Positions 1 to 7,713 of a DNA stretch of 64,000 nucleotides are shown here, piece after piece (the first letter of the stretch is position 1; the number at the start of each line of letters is the position of its first letter). The notes under the pieces were generated by a model. It had not been told where the DNA came from. It did not search any database and saw only the letters and a program-made list of their open reading frames with translations. A program made the translations under genes and the position numbers. The stretch covers positions 80,959 through 144,958 of the forward strand of contig CANQAM010000003.1 of assembly GCA_947589325.1 (NCBI GenBank), in the 5' to 3' direction. The stretch is from an uncultured Bacteroidales bacterium. GTDB lineage: Bacteria > Bacteroidota > Bacteroidia > Bacteroidales > UBA11471.

Positions 1-57
1 GAAAAAAGTCAAGCCGCGCCGTCTTGTTATAAGGTGGATTTGTCGGGATTGAAGTAA
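1..57 (+). CDS. C-terminal fragment of an unidentified protein
   Basis: The first 57 bases read open in frame 1 for 18 codons, ending ...VDLSGLK and a TAA stop. The gene would converge on the SGNH gene and share the hairpin at 79-112 as a bidirectional terminator. Nothing identifies the family. The only support is the open frame, its natural-looking composition and the placement of the stop before a terminator, so it could be a chance reading. Confidence 0.35.
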   Translation, partial: EKSQAAPSCYKVDLSGLK

Positions 58-72
58 GCGCGTATCGAGGGA

Positions 73-114
73 TAAAAAACACACGGGGCGGGAGATTTCC
101 CGCCCCGTGTGTTA
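73..114 (-). terminator. intrinsic terminator of the acyl-transfer cassette
   Basis: A 14-bp G+C-rich stem (arm ACACGGGGCGGG against CCCGCCCCGTGT, extended by one AC/GT step) with a short loop is followed on the minus strand by a run of six T. It lies 20 bp past the SGNH stop codon. It is near-identical to the terminator at 4643-4684, with one fully compensated base-pair change in the stem. Confidence 0.85.
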
Positions 115-154
115 TGCGGTTTCGGCTTGCCGGATTATTGGGCGAGGGCGTCGG
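73..154. repeat. 82-bp direct repeat, copy A
   Basis: This is nearly identical to 4643-4725, with about six differences including one indel in an A-run. It contains a terminator hairpin, a conserved 20-bp spacer and the final codons D-A-L-A-Q-stop of a minus-strand gene. Copy B belongs to the thioredoxin-like gene, so copy A appears to be a captured end joined to the SGNH gene. Confidence 0.9.
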
Positions 155-1064
155 TTTGTTCCTCTATGTCATTACAGAGAATTTTTGTGAATTTTTCTGC
201 TCCGATGTCCGATAGATGATTACTGTCCTTAAAGTCTTCGTCTGTAAATCGGGAATCGTCCAAATAATCAAAATACATTGTCTCCTCGTTTTGTTTCAGA
301 AACCGTGTGATAAGTTCGTGCATTCTTGCAAATTGCCGGCTGTCGATAAGATTGCGGTAGGAATACCATGCGGGTGTCGTAAAAAGCACGAGTTTTATTT
401 CTCGTTGTTTGCAGTCGTCGGCAATGTGTTGCAGAATGGCGTAGTTTTTTTCGGAGATTTCCACCGCTTCTTTCCATTTTTTACGTGTGTGAGTACGTAC
501 ATCTTCGTTAAGCATTTGTAGCGGATTTTTATGTTTCAACTTGTAATTTGTTGTCCACCCGTATTTGTCGTATCCTATGTCTTCGAGCGGAAAGAAGAAA
601 GCACGAACTTTCGCGCCAAAAGTTTGCAGGTCGAAAAATTCAAAATTGCTGTAAAATGGTTTGGCGGGATAGTCCATATACAATTTGTAAAAAATCAATT
701 TTTTTGAATCAACTCCCATATTTTCGAAGAAAAAAGTCGGATAAGATATCGGGATAAGCAGCATTTTTAATTGGGGACAATCGAATTTTTGCCACAGAAA
801 ATAATCCATGTCGAGTGTTTGCCCGTAATTAGCGAGATTGAATGTTATACCGAAAGTATCCTTATCCATCATGTCGGGTTTGACCGCAGCGTATGAGTGT
901 GAAGTTCCTAAGATAAGAGTATTCACTTCGTTATGATGGGCTTCCATCCATTCTTCTTTGTAGCGATATGCATTCGGCACTTGTCGGACAAGCCATTCGC
1001 CGACACCCAAGACAGTGATAACAGGGAGCAGCACAGCTGCAATATATATCAGAAAATGTTTCAT
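135..1064 (-). CDS. SGNH-hydrolase/DltD-like protein, acyl transfer partner of MBOAT
   Basis: A 309-residue protein with one N-terminal membrane segment (residues 4-24) and an exported SGNH-like domain. Block I is G-T-S-H-S with the candidate nucleophile at Ser55; block V is D280-x-x-H283. Proteins of this kind (DltD, AlgJ/AlgX relatives) work outside the membrane with an MBOAT channel to place acyl groups on a polymer. It is the last gene of a five-gene operon, 24 bp after the MBOAT gene. The final five residues, DALAQ, and the downstream terminator match the end of the thioredoxin gene at 4706, so the natural C-terminus was probably replaced. The family is fairly sure; the acyl donor and acceptor are inference. 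Confidence 0.75.
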   Translation of the reverse strand: MKHFLIYIAAVLLPVITVLGVGEWLVRQVPNAYRYKEEWMEAHHNEVNTLILGTSHSYAAVKPDMMDKDTFGITFNLANYGQTLDMDYFLWQKFDCPQLKMLLIPISYPTFFFENMGVDSKKLIFYKLYMDYPAKPFYSNFEFFDLQTFGAKVRAFFFPLEDIGYDKYGWTTNYKLKHKNPLQMLNEDVRTHTRKKWKEAVEISEKNYAILQHIADDCKQREIKLVLFTTPAWYSYRNLIDSRQFARMHELITRFLKQNEETMYFDYLDDSRFTDEDFKDSNHLSDIGAEKFTKILCNDIEEQTDALAQ

Positions 1065-1088
1065 TTTTTTGAATATAATTTACCGGAA

Positions 1089-2513
1089 TTAGAATTGAAA
1101 ATAGATGAACTGTCCGCCGCTGAAATTCCCGATAAAAGCAATAAGGAGCAGAAGCAGCAGGCTTGAACATATATAGGCAGGCAGAAAATGACGCGCGGCG
1201 AATGATTGGGCTTTGCCGTATTCTACGGAATATTCGATGCAAAACAGCAGTCCGACACTTGCTATTGCACGCTTGGGGAGGATAGACGGTAATGTTATAT
1301 CGGAGAAATATGTAAAGATGCCTTTTATAATGTGCCAACCATCATTGATGTTGTCGGCACGGAAGAATACGAGGGCTAACATGACCAGCAGGAACGTTAT
1401 TACGCGATTTGTCCATATCCACCACGCTTTGTTGCGGAGTCCGTAGCGTTTTTCAAAACGTTTTTGGGCGCGTGCTTTGAGAGTACAGATTACGAGATAG
1501 ATGCCGAAGATGCTGAAACAGACTACATAAGTCCAATTGGCACCATGCCAAAATCCGGAGAGAAAAAAGGTGAAAAAGATGCAAAAACACCATCGGGCAA
1601 GGCTTGTACTGCTGCCGACAAGCGGATAATATATATAATCCATAAACCATGTAGTCAGTGAGATATGATTCCTTTTCCAGAATTCCTGCACCGAGGTGGA
1701 AAAGAAATAAGGGCGTAGAAAGTTGTCCATCAAATGAAAGCCCATTACCCGAGATGCTCCGATAGCAATATAAGAATAGCCTGCGAAATCGCCATACAAT
1801 TGAAAGCAGAAGAGAAAGGCTGCGAGAAACATGTCCGTAGGAGTTGCCGATTCGAGACCGTCATGGATTGTATTTATGACAAGAGCGCAGTTGTCTGCCA
1901 CTACTAATTTTAGAAAGAAGCCCCAAAGCATCAAGTGAATACCTGTAATAGCGCGGTCGCCGTCGAAACGGTGGTGTTCCCGAAATTGCGGGAGCAGGCT
2001 GGTGGAGCGTTCGATAGGACCCGCCACCAACTGGGGAAAGAACGAGACAAAAAGCGCATAGGTCGGAAAGTCTTTCTCTACCGCAGTCGTGCCCCGATAG
2101 ACATCGATGGAATATCCCAATGCTTGAAACGTGTAAAATGATATTCCTACGGGCAGAAGCACATTGAATTCAGGTACGTTCATAACCACTCCGAATAATG
2201 CCATGAGTTCGGAAAGATTCTCTGCCGCCCAATTGAAATACTTGAAGAAAAAAAGAATAGATAGATTGGCAACTGCGGAAATGATGAGAAAAGTACGTGC
2301 ATACTTTCGCCAACGGTCAATGCCTATTGCTGCGGTGTAAGTGATGACCGTGCTTGCCAATAGCAGCAAGGCATAGACTGGCTCCCAGCACATGTAAAAG
2401 TAGTAACTTGCCGTGAGGAGGAAAATATTTCTCCACCGATCGGAACGAATCCCAAAGTAAATGATGCAAACAATGGGGAAAAACAGTAGAAATTCAAGTG
2501 AATTAAATAACAT
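1089..2513 (-). CDS. MBOAT-family membrane O-acyltransferase (AlgI/DltB-like)
   Basis: A 474-residue polytopic membrane protein. The MBOAT signatures are clear: F-W-K-R-N-H-I-S-L-T-T-W around His283, and G-F-W-H-G-A-N with the invariant catalytic His323. Length and layout match AlgI/DltB/PatA-type acyltransferases, which move an acyl group across the cytoplasmic membrane to a secreted polysaccharide or similar polymer. It sits 4 bp after the KAS III-like gene and before the SGNH gene. The DltB parallel is suggestive because DltB takes its acyl group from a small carrier protein and this operon encodes one. Acceptor unknown; no glycosyltransferases are visible in the window. Confidence 0.88.
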   Translation of the reverse strand: MLFNSLEFLLFFPIVCIIYFGIRSDRWRNIFLLTASYYFYMCWEPVYALLLLASTVITYTAAIGIDRWRKYARTFLIISAVANLSILFFFKYFNWAAENLSELMALFGVVMNVPEFNVLLPVGISFYTFQALGYSIDVYRGTTAVEKDFPTYALFVSFFPQLVAGPIERSTSLLPQFREHHRFDGDRAITGIHLMLWGFFLKLVVADNCALVINTIHDGLESATPTDMFLAAFLFCFQLYGDFAGYSYIAIGASRVMGFHLMDNFLRPYFFSTSVQEFWKRNHISLTTWFMDYIYYPLVGSSTSLARWCFCIFFTFFLSGFWHGANWTYVVCFSIFGIYLVICTLKARAQKRFEKRYGLRNKAWWIWTNRVITFLLVMLALVFFRADNINDGWHIIKGIFTYFSDITLPSILPKRAIASVGLLFCIEYSVEYGKAQSFAARHFLPAYICSSLLLLLLIAFIGNFSGGQFIYFQF

Positions 2514-2517
2514 AGGT

Positions 2518-3516
2518 TTAGAATTTTAGAATAGTTCCGCCCCAACTCAGCCCTACACCGAATCCCGCTATCATGACATTCATACCTTTCTGAATGCGTT
2601 TTGTGTCCATACACTCTTTTAAGGCGATAAATACGGAGGACGATACCGTATTTCCCGTCGTGGAAAGATCTACGTAAAATCGGTCTTTGTCGATGACACA
2701 CACTTTGCGGAGGGTATCGAGCATAAATTTGTTGGCTTGGTGAAATACGTATAAATCTATCTCATTTGCTTCCATGCAATTTTTTTGTAGCACTTGCTGC
2801 CTCATTTTCGGAACTGCATCGAGGGTGAAATTGAAGATAGCTCCCCCGTTCATATAGAGATAATCGTCATGTTTTGTATGTCCTTCTTCGTCGGTCGTTG
2901 CATACCCTGTTTTTTCCCTCATGCGCGCAGCCCCTGAGCGGACAATAAGATATTCTGCCCCTTTGCCGTCAGTACCTAACACGAAATTGCCGATTTCCGC
3001 TTCACCCTCCGCAGAGATTAAGCAGGCAGCAGCCCCATCGCCGAATATGGAACGGTTGCTCTTATCCGAGTGATGAAGATATTTGCTGTATGTTTCTGCG
3101 GTGAGCAACAATACGTTGTTTGCTGTTCCGCTCGAAATCAGTCCTTTGGCGAGCGCTAATCCGTAGATGCACCCCGAACAGCCGAGGTCGTAGTCGAATG
3201 CGCCGGCTGTGGTCGGTATGCCCAACCTGTGTTGAAGCAGGCAGGCGGTCGAGGGTAAAAAATAGTCCGGACTTTGGGTGCAAAGCATCACGAAATCTAT
3301 TTCACGGGGTGAAATAGCATATTCGGCGAATAGTTTTCGTGCCGCTTTTTCAGCGAGGTCGCCCGCCGTTTCATTTTTGCCGGCAATATGGCGTGATGAC
3401 ACGCCGACTTTCCGTATTATTTTCTCTGCGTCCCATTCAGGAAATTCCTCAACAAGTTTTGAGACGGATTCGATTTTTTCAGGAAGCCAGTAACTTATTC
3501 CTTTAATATAAGCCAT
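2518..3516 (-). CDS. 3-oxoacyl-ACP synthase III-like enzyme of the acyl cassette
   Basis: A 332-residue thiolase-fold protein with the complete FabH triad: Cys113 in L-G-C-S-G, His259 in F-H-Q-A-N and Asn289 in T-T-G-N-T. FabH-type enzymes condense an acyl-CoA with malonyl-ACP. A separate housekeeping fabH lies at 46709-47704 beside rpmF and yceD, so this copy is probably dedicated to the cassette. It overlaps the SDR gene by 14 bp, implying translational coupling. With the SDR and carrier it could make a short 3-hydroxyacyl-ACP. Chain length is not predictable here. Confidence 0.85.
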   Translation of the reverse strand: MAYIKGISYWLPEKIESVSKLVEEFPEWDAEKIIRKVGVSSRHIAGKNETAGDLAEKAARKLFAEYAISPREIDFVMLCTQSPDYFLPSTACLLQHRLGIPTTAGAFDYDLGCSGCIYGLALAKGLISSGTANNVLLLTAETYSKYLHHSDKSNRSIFGDGAAACLISAEGEAEIGNFVLGTDGKGAEYLIVRSGAARMREKTGYATTDEEGHTKHDDYLYMNGGAIFNFTLDAVPKMRQQVLQKNCMEANEIDLYVFHQANKFMLDTLRKVCVIDKDRFYVDLSTTGNTVSSSVFIALKECMDTKRIQKGMNVMIAGFGVGLSWGGTILKF

Positions 3517-4276
3517 TGTTTATTAGGCTATTTGCCCCCCCCGTTATTTTTACGTTGCTTCCGGTCATCCATGCCGACGCTTCCGACAACATATAGACAG
3601 TTAAATAGGCAATATCCTTAGGAGTGCCGTATCGTTTCAGCGGGTATCGTGCCTCGTCTGCTTTCAAGGCTTCTTCTGTTACGGCTCCTTTGAATATCAG
3701 TCCGGTACGAACCATTGCCGGACTTATGCAGTTTACCCGAATGTGGCGTGGCGCCAATTCTACCCCGAGACAGTTTGCATACGAGATGATAGCTCCTTTC
3801 GAGGCACTGTATACGGCATTTCCCATGGAGGGGGATTCGGCGGCAATGGAAGCAATGAATACGATGGAACCTTCCCGATTCATTTTCTTTTGTCTGAGAA
3901 TCTCGGCTTGCAGCATGACGGGGGCTTTGAAATTGGTATTCATGACCTCGTCGATGTCGTCTTCTCTCAATTCACGACATGGAATGCGCTGTCCGATACC
4001 GGCACAATGCACGATACCGTCGAGACCGGGTAGCATTGATACGGCATCTTTTACCGACAGGGCGTCTGTCAAATCGGCGGTTACAATACGATGTTCGCCC
4101 TCTTTCATCAGAGCGATTGTTTCGGCAAGGCGCGTTTCATTTCGTCCATTGAGAATTACGCTTGCTCCGGCTTGTGAGCAGGCAATGGCAATTCCCTGTC
4201 CGATACCCGATGATGCACCGGTAACGAGCACTTTCCTCCCTTTGAGCGTAAAGGGATTGTAAATACCTTCGTTCAT
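3503..4276 (-). CDS. short-chain dehydrogenase/reductase, FabG-like
   Basis: A 257-residue classical SDR. The nucleotide-binding motif T-G-A-S-S-G-I-G is at residues 19-26, with catalytic Ser141 and Y-S-A-S-K (Tyr154, Lys158). In this operon it plausibly reduces the 3-oxoacyl-ACP made by the KAS III-like enzyme to 3-hydroxyacyl-ACP, using NAD(P)H. It overlaps the upstream carrier gene by ATGA (4273-4276) and the downstream synthase gene by 14 bp. It could alternatively act on a sugar or another small substrate, because SDR sequence alone does not give the substrate. Confidence 0.85.
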   Translation of the reverse strand: MNEGIYNPFTLKGRKVLVTGASSGIGQGIAIACSQAGASVILNGRNETRLAETIALMKEGEHRIVTADLTDALSVKDAVSMLPGLDGIVHCAGIGQRIPCRELREDDIDEVMNTNFKAPVMLQAEILRQKKMNREGSIVFIASIAAESPSMGNAVYSASKGAIISYANCLGVELAPRHIRVNCISPAMVRTGLIFKGAVTEEALKADEARYPLKRYGTPKDIAYLTVYMLSEASAWMTGSNVKITGGANSLINNGLY

Positions 4277-4500
4277 TTATTGGAAACTATACGGAACAAA
4301 TCTGCTACTGTACTGCATGAGCGAATCTCGAGTCCTGTAATTTCTTTTCCGTAGATGGTTTTGACAAAGGCGATGATACCCATTGCCGTTAGGGAACTCC
4401 AATCTTCAAGTTCCTGAAACTTTGTGTCCGGTTTTATTTCCGACGGATCCGTATCGTCGAATTGTTCTGCTAATTGTTTGATGAATTCGTGGATATCCAT
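4273..4500 (-). CDS. acyl carrier protein
   Basis: A 75-residue acidic four-helix carrier protein. The phosphopantetheine site is the D-W-S-S-L-T motif, with Ser36 preceding Leu37 as the attachment residue. It is the first gene of the cassette, so it is expressed in step with the synthase, reductase and acyltransferase. A housekeeping acpP normally sits near fabF, which is not in this window, so this is likely a specialised carrier delivering the acyl group to the MBOAT protein, as DltC does for DltB. The start is fixed by the short leader from the promoter at 4556-4586. Confidence 0.85.
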   Translation of the reverse strand: MDIHEFIKQLAEQFDDTDPSEIKPDTKFQELEDWSSLTAMGIIAFVKTIYGKEITGLEIRSCSTVADLFRIVSNK

Positions 4501-4555
4501 GCTAAAAAGTCTTTTACAATGAGTCCTTTATATTGTTGTATTTTCAAATACGCGG

Positions 4556-4586
4556 CAAAGATAATATTTTGCACATTGTTGGCAAA
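4556..4586 (-). promoter_or_regulatory. Bacteroidales promoter of the acyl cassette
   Basis: On the minus strand, TTTG (4583-4586) is followed after exactly 19 nt by TATCTTTG (4556-4563), a perfect match to the Bacteroidales -33/-7 consensus. Transcription would start near 4549, about 50 nt before the carrier-protein ATG. Confidence 0.85.
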
Positions 4587-4642
4587 GAATAATTATTATT
4601 TTTTACATTTTTATAGATTACTCTAATATTGAGAGTGAGGGG

Positions 4643-4684
4643 TAAAAAAACACACAGGGCGGGAAATTTCCCGTCCTGTGTGTT
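4643..4684 (-). terminator. intrinsic terminator of the thioredoxin-lipoprotein gene
   Basis: A G+C-rich hairpin (ACACAGGGCGGG against CCCGTCCTGTGT, one G-U pair) followed on the minus strand by seven T. It separates the thioredoxin-like gene from the acyl cassette, which therefore depends on its own promoter. Confidence 0.85.
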
Positions 4685-4725
4685 ATGAGGTTTCGGCTTG
4701 CCGGATTATTGGGCGAGGGCGTCGG
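4643..4725. repeat. 83-bp direct repeat, copy B
   Basis: Partner of 73-154. Here the repeat is in its presumed original setting: the last codons of the thioredoxin-like gene, a 20-bp spacer and that gene's terminator. The two copies bracket the whole five-gene acyl cassette. Confidence 0.9.
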
Positions 4726-5770
4726 CAATGGTTTGTTTCAAGACGTCGCCGCGCAGTCCGCGAGCGGCAATCGTGCCGTCGGGAGCGAAGAGTATGAGTT
4801 CGGGAATGCCCGGAATGCCATAGAGCTTGGTGGGAACATCACCGGCATCGATGATTTGATTCCACGGCAGTGCCAATTCTTCGATGGCTTTGAGGGTGGC
4901 GTCGCGCTGGTCCCATACGGCAACGCTTACGATGTCGAAGCGGTCGCCGTGATGCCGGTTATATACTTCTTTGACGTTCGGTATTTCGGCCCGGCAAGGT
5001 CCGCACCACGAAGCCCAGAAATCTACCAGAATGTATTTGCCTTTGCCCACGTAGTCGGAGAGCGATACGGCAGTGCTGTCGAGGTTGCCGTGCTCGATGG
5101 TGAAGTCGGTGAACATCTGTCCTTTGGCGGTAGCTTTGCGGGCATTGTTTATTTCGATATATTTCTGAATATCGGGATATTGCAGGTCGGTTTCCGATGC
5201 GTATGCAACGGCTTTTTCGAGGAGCTCTTCTTCAAATGCAAGCAGGGGCAGCCAGTTGATGAGGCAGTAGGTGGCGACGCGGCTGCCGGGCATTGCCTCT
5301 ATGTAGCCGGTGCATATTTTGCCGATGTCGTCGCGCATGGCGTTGCTTATCGCTTGGGCTTGTTCTCCATAATCGGCCGCATTGCGGTCGAGCGCTTTAT
5401 AGGCTTCGACGTGCTGTGTGCGGGAATTTATGCATGCGTTGATGAAATTTTTTATGGAGTCGTTTTGAGGGGTTCCTGTGGCCTCTTTACCCTCGAAGAC
5501 GATGTTGCCGCCTTCGAGCACGAATATATCCGAATATCCCGACGCAAACGAAATGCGGCATAATTTGGCGTCGCCGTCGATGCAGCCTTTGAATACGATG
5601 TTTCCGTCGGTTATGACGGTGCTGTCGATAGCATTGCCGGTCATCAGGTCGTAGAGATAGGCTTGTGTACCGTTGTCGTTTTCGTCGCAGTTGGCGGTGA
5701 TGGTGTACTTTTCGCCGCAGGCGGAGAGGAGTGCGGCGACTCCTGCGAGGAGTAAGAATTTTGTTTTCAT
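4706..5770 (-). CDS. TlpA-like thioredoxin-fold lipoprotein
   Basis: A 354-residue exported lipoprotein. The signal peptide ends in the lipobox L-L-S-A-C (Cys18). Residues 20-95 form a beta-rich DUF4369-like domain, 105-215 a helical linker, and 217-354 a redoxin domain with W-C-G-P-C (Cys256, Cys259) and a cis-Pro loop near G-I-P-G-I-P. Such proteins are periplasmic thiol-disulfide oxidoreductases, common in Bacteroidales. It follows thiL on the same strand across a 50-bp gap that holds a hexamer repeat. The partner protein is not identifiable. Confidence 0.85.
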   Translation of the reverse strand: MKTKFLLLAGVAALLSACGEKYTITANCDENDNGTQAYLYDLMTGNAIDSTVITDGNIVFKGCIDGDAKLCRISFASGYSDIFVLEGGNIVFEGKEATGTPQNDSIKNFINACINSRTQHVEAYKALDRNAADYGEQAQAISNAMRDDIGKICTGYIEAMPGSRVATYCLINWLPLLAFEEELLEKAVAYASETDLQYPDIQKYIEINNARKATAKGQMFTDFTIEHGNLDSTAVSLSDYVGKGKYILVDFWASWCGPCRAEIPNVKEVYNRHHGDRFDIVSVAVWDQRDATLKAIEELALPWNQIIDAGDVPTKLYGIPGIPELILFAPDGTIAARGLRGDVLKQTIADALAQ

Positions 5771-5794
5771 TGCAGAAATTTTTAGAGGTTATAT

Positions 5795-5824
5795 TTTCAG
5801 TTTCAATTTCAATTTCAGTTTCAG
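5795..5824. repeat. five tandem TTTCAR hexamers
   Basis: TTTCAG, TTTCAA, TTTCAA, TTTCAG, TTTCAG run head to tail without interruption. The array fills the gap between thiL and the thioredoxin gene, and its last unit overlaps the thiL stop codon, so copy-number change could shift the thiL end or the leader of the downstream gene. Confidence 0.9.
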
Positions 5825-6879
5825 CATTCGGCTTTCGGGGCGTCTTCGGCAAGCGAGTTCCACCCTTGTGCGCGCAGCGTTATTTCGGCGTTGTCACGGG
5901 TTATCATGCAGCAGCCTAACGACGGTGCCGTGATGTGTCCGATGATGCGTATACCCGGCATGGTGGCGACGTCGTCGTGCCGTGTCTGCGGCACGGTGAA
6001 AAGCAGTTCGTAGTCTTCGCCGCCGTTGAGCGCCGCCGTTACGAGGTTCATGTTGAACTCCTCCGCCATCATGGCGGTTTGGTAGTCGATGGGTATGCGC
6101 TCTTCGTAGATGCGGCAGCCCGTCCCGCTTTGGCGGCAGATATGCAGCAGCTCCGACGAAAGCCCGTCGGAAACGTCCATCATGGCGGTGGGCACGATGT
6201 CGCGTTTGGCCAGTTCGGCGACGATGTCTTTGCGGGCTTCGGGTTTGAGTTGGCGTTCGAGCAGATACTCCCTGCCCTCGAAAGCGGGCGTAAAATCTTT
6301 CTCTCCTGCGAATACGGCTTTTTCGCGTTCGAGCAGCTGCAAGCCCATGTAGGCGGCGCCCAAGTCGCCGCTGACGCATATCAGGTCGTTTTCTTTCGCC
6401 CCGCTGCGGCAGACGGTTTTGTCGGCATCGCTTTCGCCGATGCAGGTGATGCTTATCGTCAGCCCCGTCATGGAGGCAGAAGTGTCACCGCCCACGAGAT
6501 CGACGCCGTAGATGTCGCAGGCCAGACGTATGCCGGCGTATAACTCTTCCAAGTCTTCGACGGAGAAACGTTTGGAGATGCCGAGCGATACGGTGATTTG
6601 GCGCGGCTGTCCGTTCATGGCGTAAATGTCGGAGAAATTGACCACAGCCGACTTGTACCCCAAATGTTTCAAGGGCACGTAGGTGAGGTCGAAATGTATG
6701 CCTTCGAGCAGGAGGTCGGTCGTAACGAGCACCCGTTTTTCTTTGTAGTCGAGTATAGCGGCGTCGTCGCCCACGCCTTTGAGGGTGGAGGCGTTTTTGA
6801 GCGGCAGGTTTTCCGTGAGCCGGTCAATCAGCCCGAATTCTCCTAATGCCGCTATTTCCGTTCGTTTTTTTTCTTCCAT
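5821..6879 (-). CDS. thiL: thiamine-monophosphate kinase
   Basis: A 352-residue ATP-dependent kinase that converts thiamine monophosphate to the diphosphate cofactor. The N-terminal G-V-G-D-D-A-A motif and the later V-G-G-D-T-S and D-V-S-D-G-L motifs bind metal and nucleotide, as in ThiL/PurM-fold enzymes. The start at 6879 (MEEKKRTE) gives the normal family length; the frame stays open far upstream through the phosphorylase gene, but that stretch has no ThiL similarity. It lies 14 bp after the phosphorylase gene in the lpxK-punA-thiL operon. Confidence 0.93.
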   Translation of the reverse strand: MEEKKRTEIAALGEFGLIDRLTENLPLKNASTLKGVGDDAAILDYKEKRVLVTTDLLLEGIHFDLTYVPLKHLGYKSAVVNFSDIYAMNGQPRQITVSLGISKRFSVEDLEELYAGIRLACDIYGVDLVGGDTSASMTGLTISITCIGESDADKTVCRSGAKENDLICVSGDLGAAYMGLQLLEREKAVFAGEKDFTPAFEGREYLLERQLKPEARKDIVAELAKRDIVPTAMMDVSDGLSSELLHICRQSGTGCRIYEERIPIDYQTAMMAEEFNMNLVTAALNGGEDYELLFTVPQTRHDDVATMPGIRIIGHITAPSLGCCMITRDNAEITLRAQGWNSLAEDAPKAEC

Positions 6880-6893
6880 ATAAGGAGGTGAAA

Positions 6894-7706
6894 TTATATT
6901 TCTTCGATGAGCTGCTGCATGATGAATGTCATGCGGGGCTGCGCCTCCGCAGCGGCTTTTTGCACTTCTTCGTGCGAACATTTGACGATGTTGCCGAAGC
7001 CGCCCAAGTCGGTGATGACCGAAATGGCGAAAACTTCCATGCCGGCGTGGTGGGCGACAATCACTTCGGGGACGGTGGACATGCCTACGGCATCGCCCCC
7101 GATGGTGCGGAAGTAGCGGTATTCGGCAGGGGTTTCGAAGGTGGGACCCTGCGTGCCCACATATACGCCCTGTTTCACGTCGATATGGTTGCGGGCGGCT
7201 ATTTCGAGCGCTTTTGCGACGAGGCGCGGCGTGTAGGCTTCGCTCATGTCGGGAAAGCGCGGACCGAGCTCCTCGTAGTTTTTCCCGCGCAGCGGGTTGT
7301 CGGGAAAGGTGTTGATGTGGTCGGTGATAATCATGAGGTCGCCCACTTTGAATTGCGGGTTCATGCCGCCGGCGGCGTTCGACACGAAAAGCGTTTTCAC
7401 GCCGAGTGCGTGCAGCACGCGCACCGGAAACGTTACCTGCTGCATGGAATAGCCTTCGTAGTAGTGGAAGCGTCCCTGCATGGCGAGAATGCGTTTGTTT
7501 CCCAATTTTCCCAAAATGAGTTTTCCGCTGTGTCCTTCGACAGTCGAGAGCGGAAAATACGGTATTTCGGCATAGGGCAGCTCCTGCCGGTCGGTAATGT
7601 GCCCGGCAAGCTCGCCCAGCCCTGTGCCGAGTATGATGGCGGTGTCGGGCGTTGCGCCCCACTTCGAGCGAATGTATGTCGCCGATTCCTGTATGGCTTT
7701 TATCAT
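6894..7706 (-). CDS. punA: purine nucleoside phosphorylase, trimeric type
   Basis: A 270-residue enzyme that cleaves inosine or guanosine with phosphate to base and ribose 1-phosphate. It has the phosphate-binding G-T-G-L-G-E-L near residue 27, the G-H-S-G-K motif, the conserved F-H-Y-Y-E-G segment and the V-S-N-A-A-G-G signature of the PNP/MTAP class. Length matches homotrimeric PNPs. It starts 8 bp after the lpxK stop on the same strand, with thiL following, so the three are probably one transcript from the promoter at 8875-8905. Confidence 0.9.
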   Translation of the reverse strand: MIKAIQESATYIRSKWGATPDTAIILGTGLGELAGHITDRQELPYAEIPYFPLSTVEGHSGKLILGKLGNKRILAMQGRFHYYEGYSMQQVTFPVRVLHALGVKTLFVSNAAGGMNPQFKVGDLMIITDHINTFPDNPLRGKNYEELGPRFPDMSEAYTPRLVAKALEIAARNHIDVKQGVYVGTQGPTFETPAEYRYFRTIGGDAVGMSTVPEVIVAHHAGMEVFAISVITDLGGFGNIVKCSHEEVQKAAAEAQPRMTFIMQQLIEEI

Positions 7707-7713
7707 AGCGGTA

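Noticed and set aside
6880-6893. AAGGAGGTGA on the plus strand between thiL and punA
   Set aside because: It looks like a perfect ribosome site, but both genes are on the minus strand and no plus-strand gene follows; on the transcribed strand it reads as the anti-Shine-Dalgarno complement. Judged coincidental.
5821-7662. A 613-codon minus-strand frame joining the phosphorylase region to thiL
   Set aside because: Only the last 352 codons look like ThiL; the first part is the phosphorylase gene read in the wrong frame and is basic, low-quality peptide. Not a fusion.
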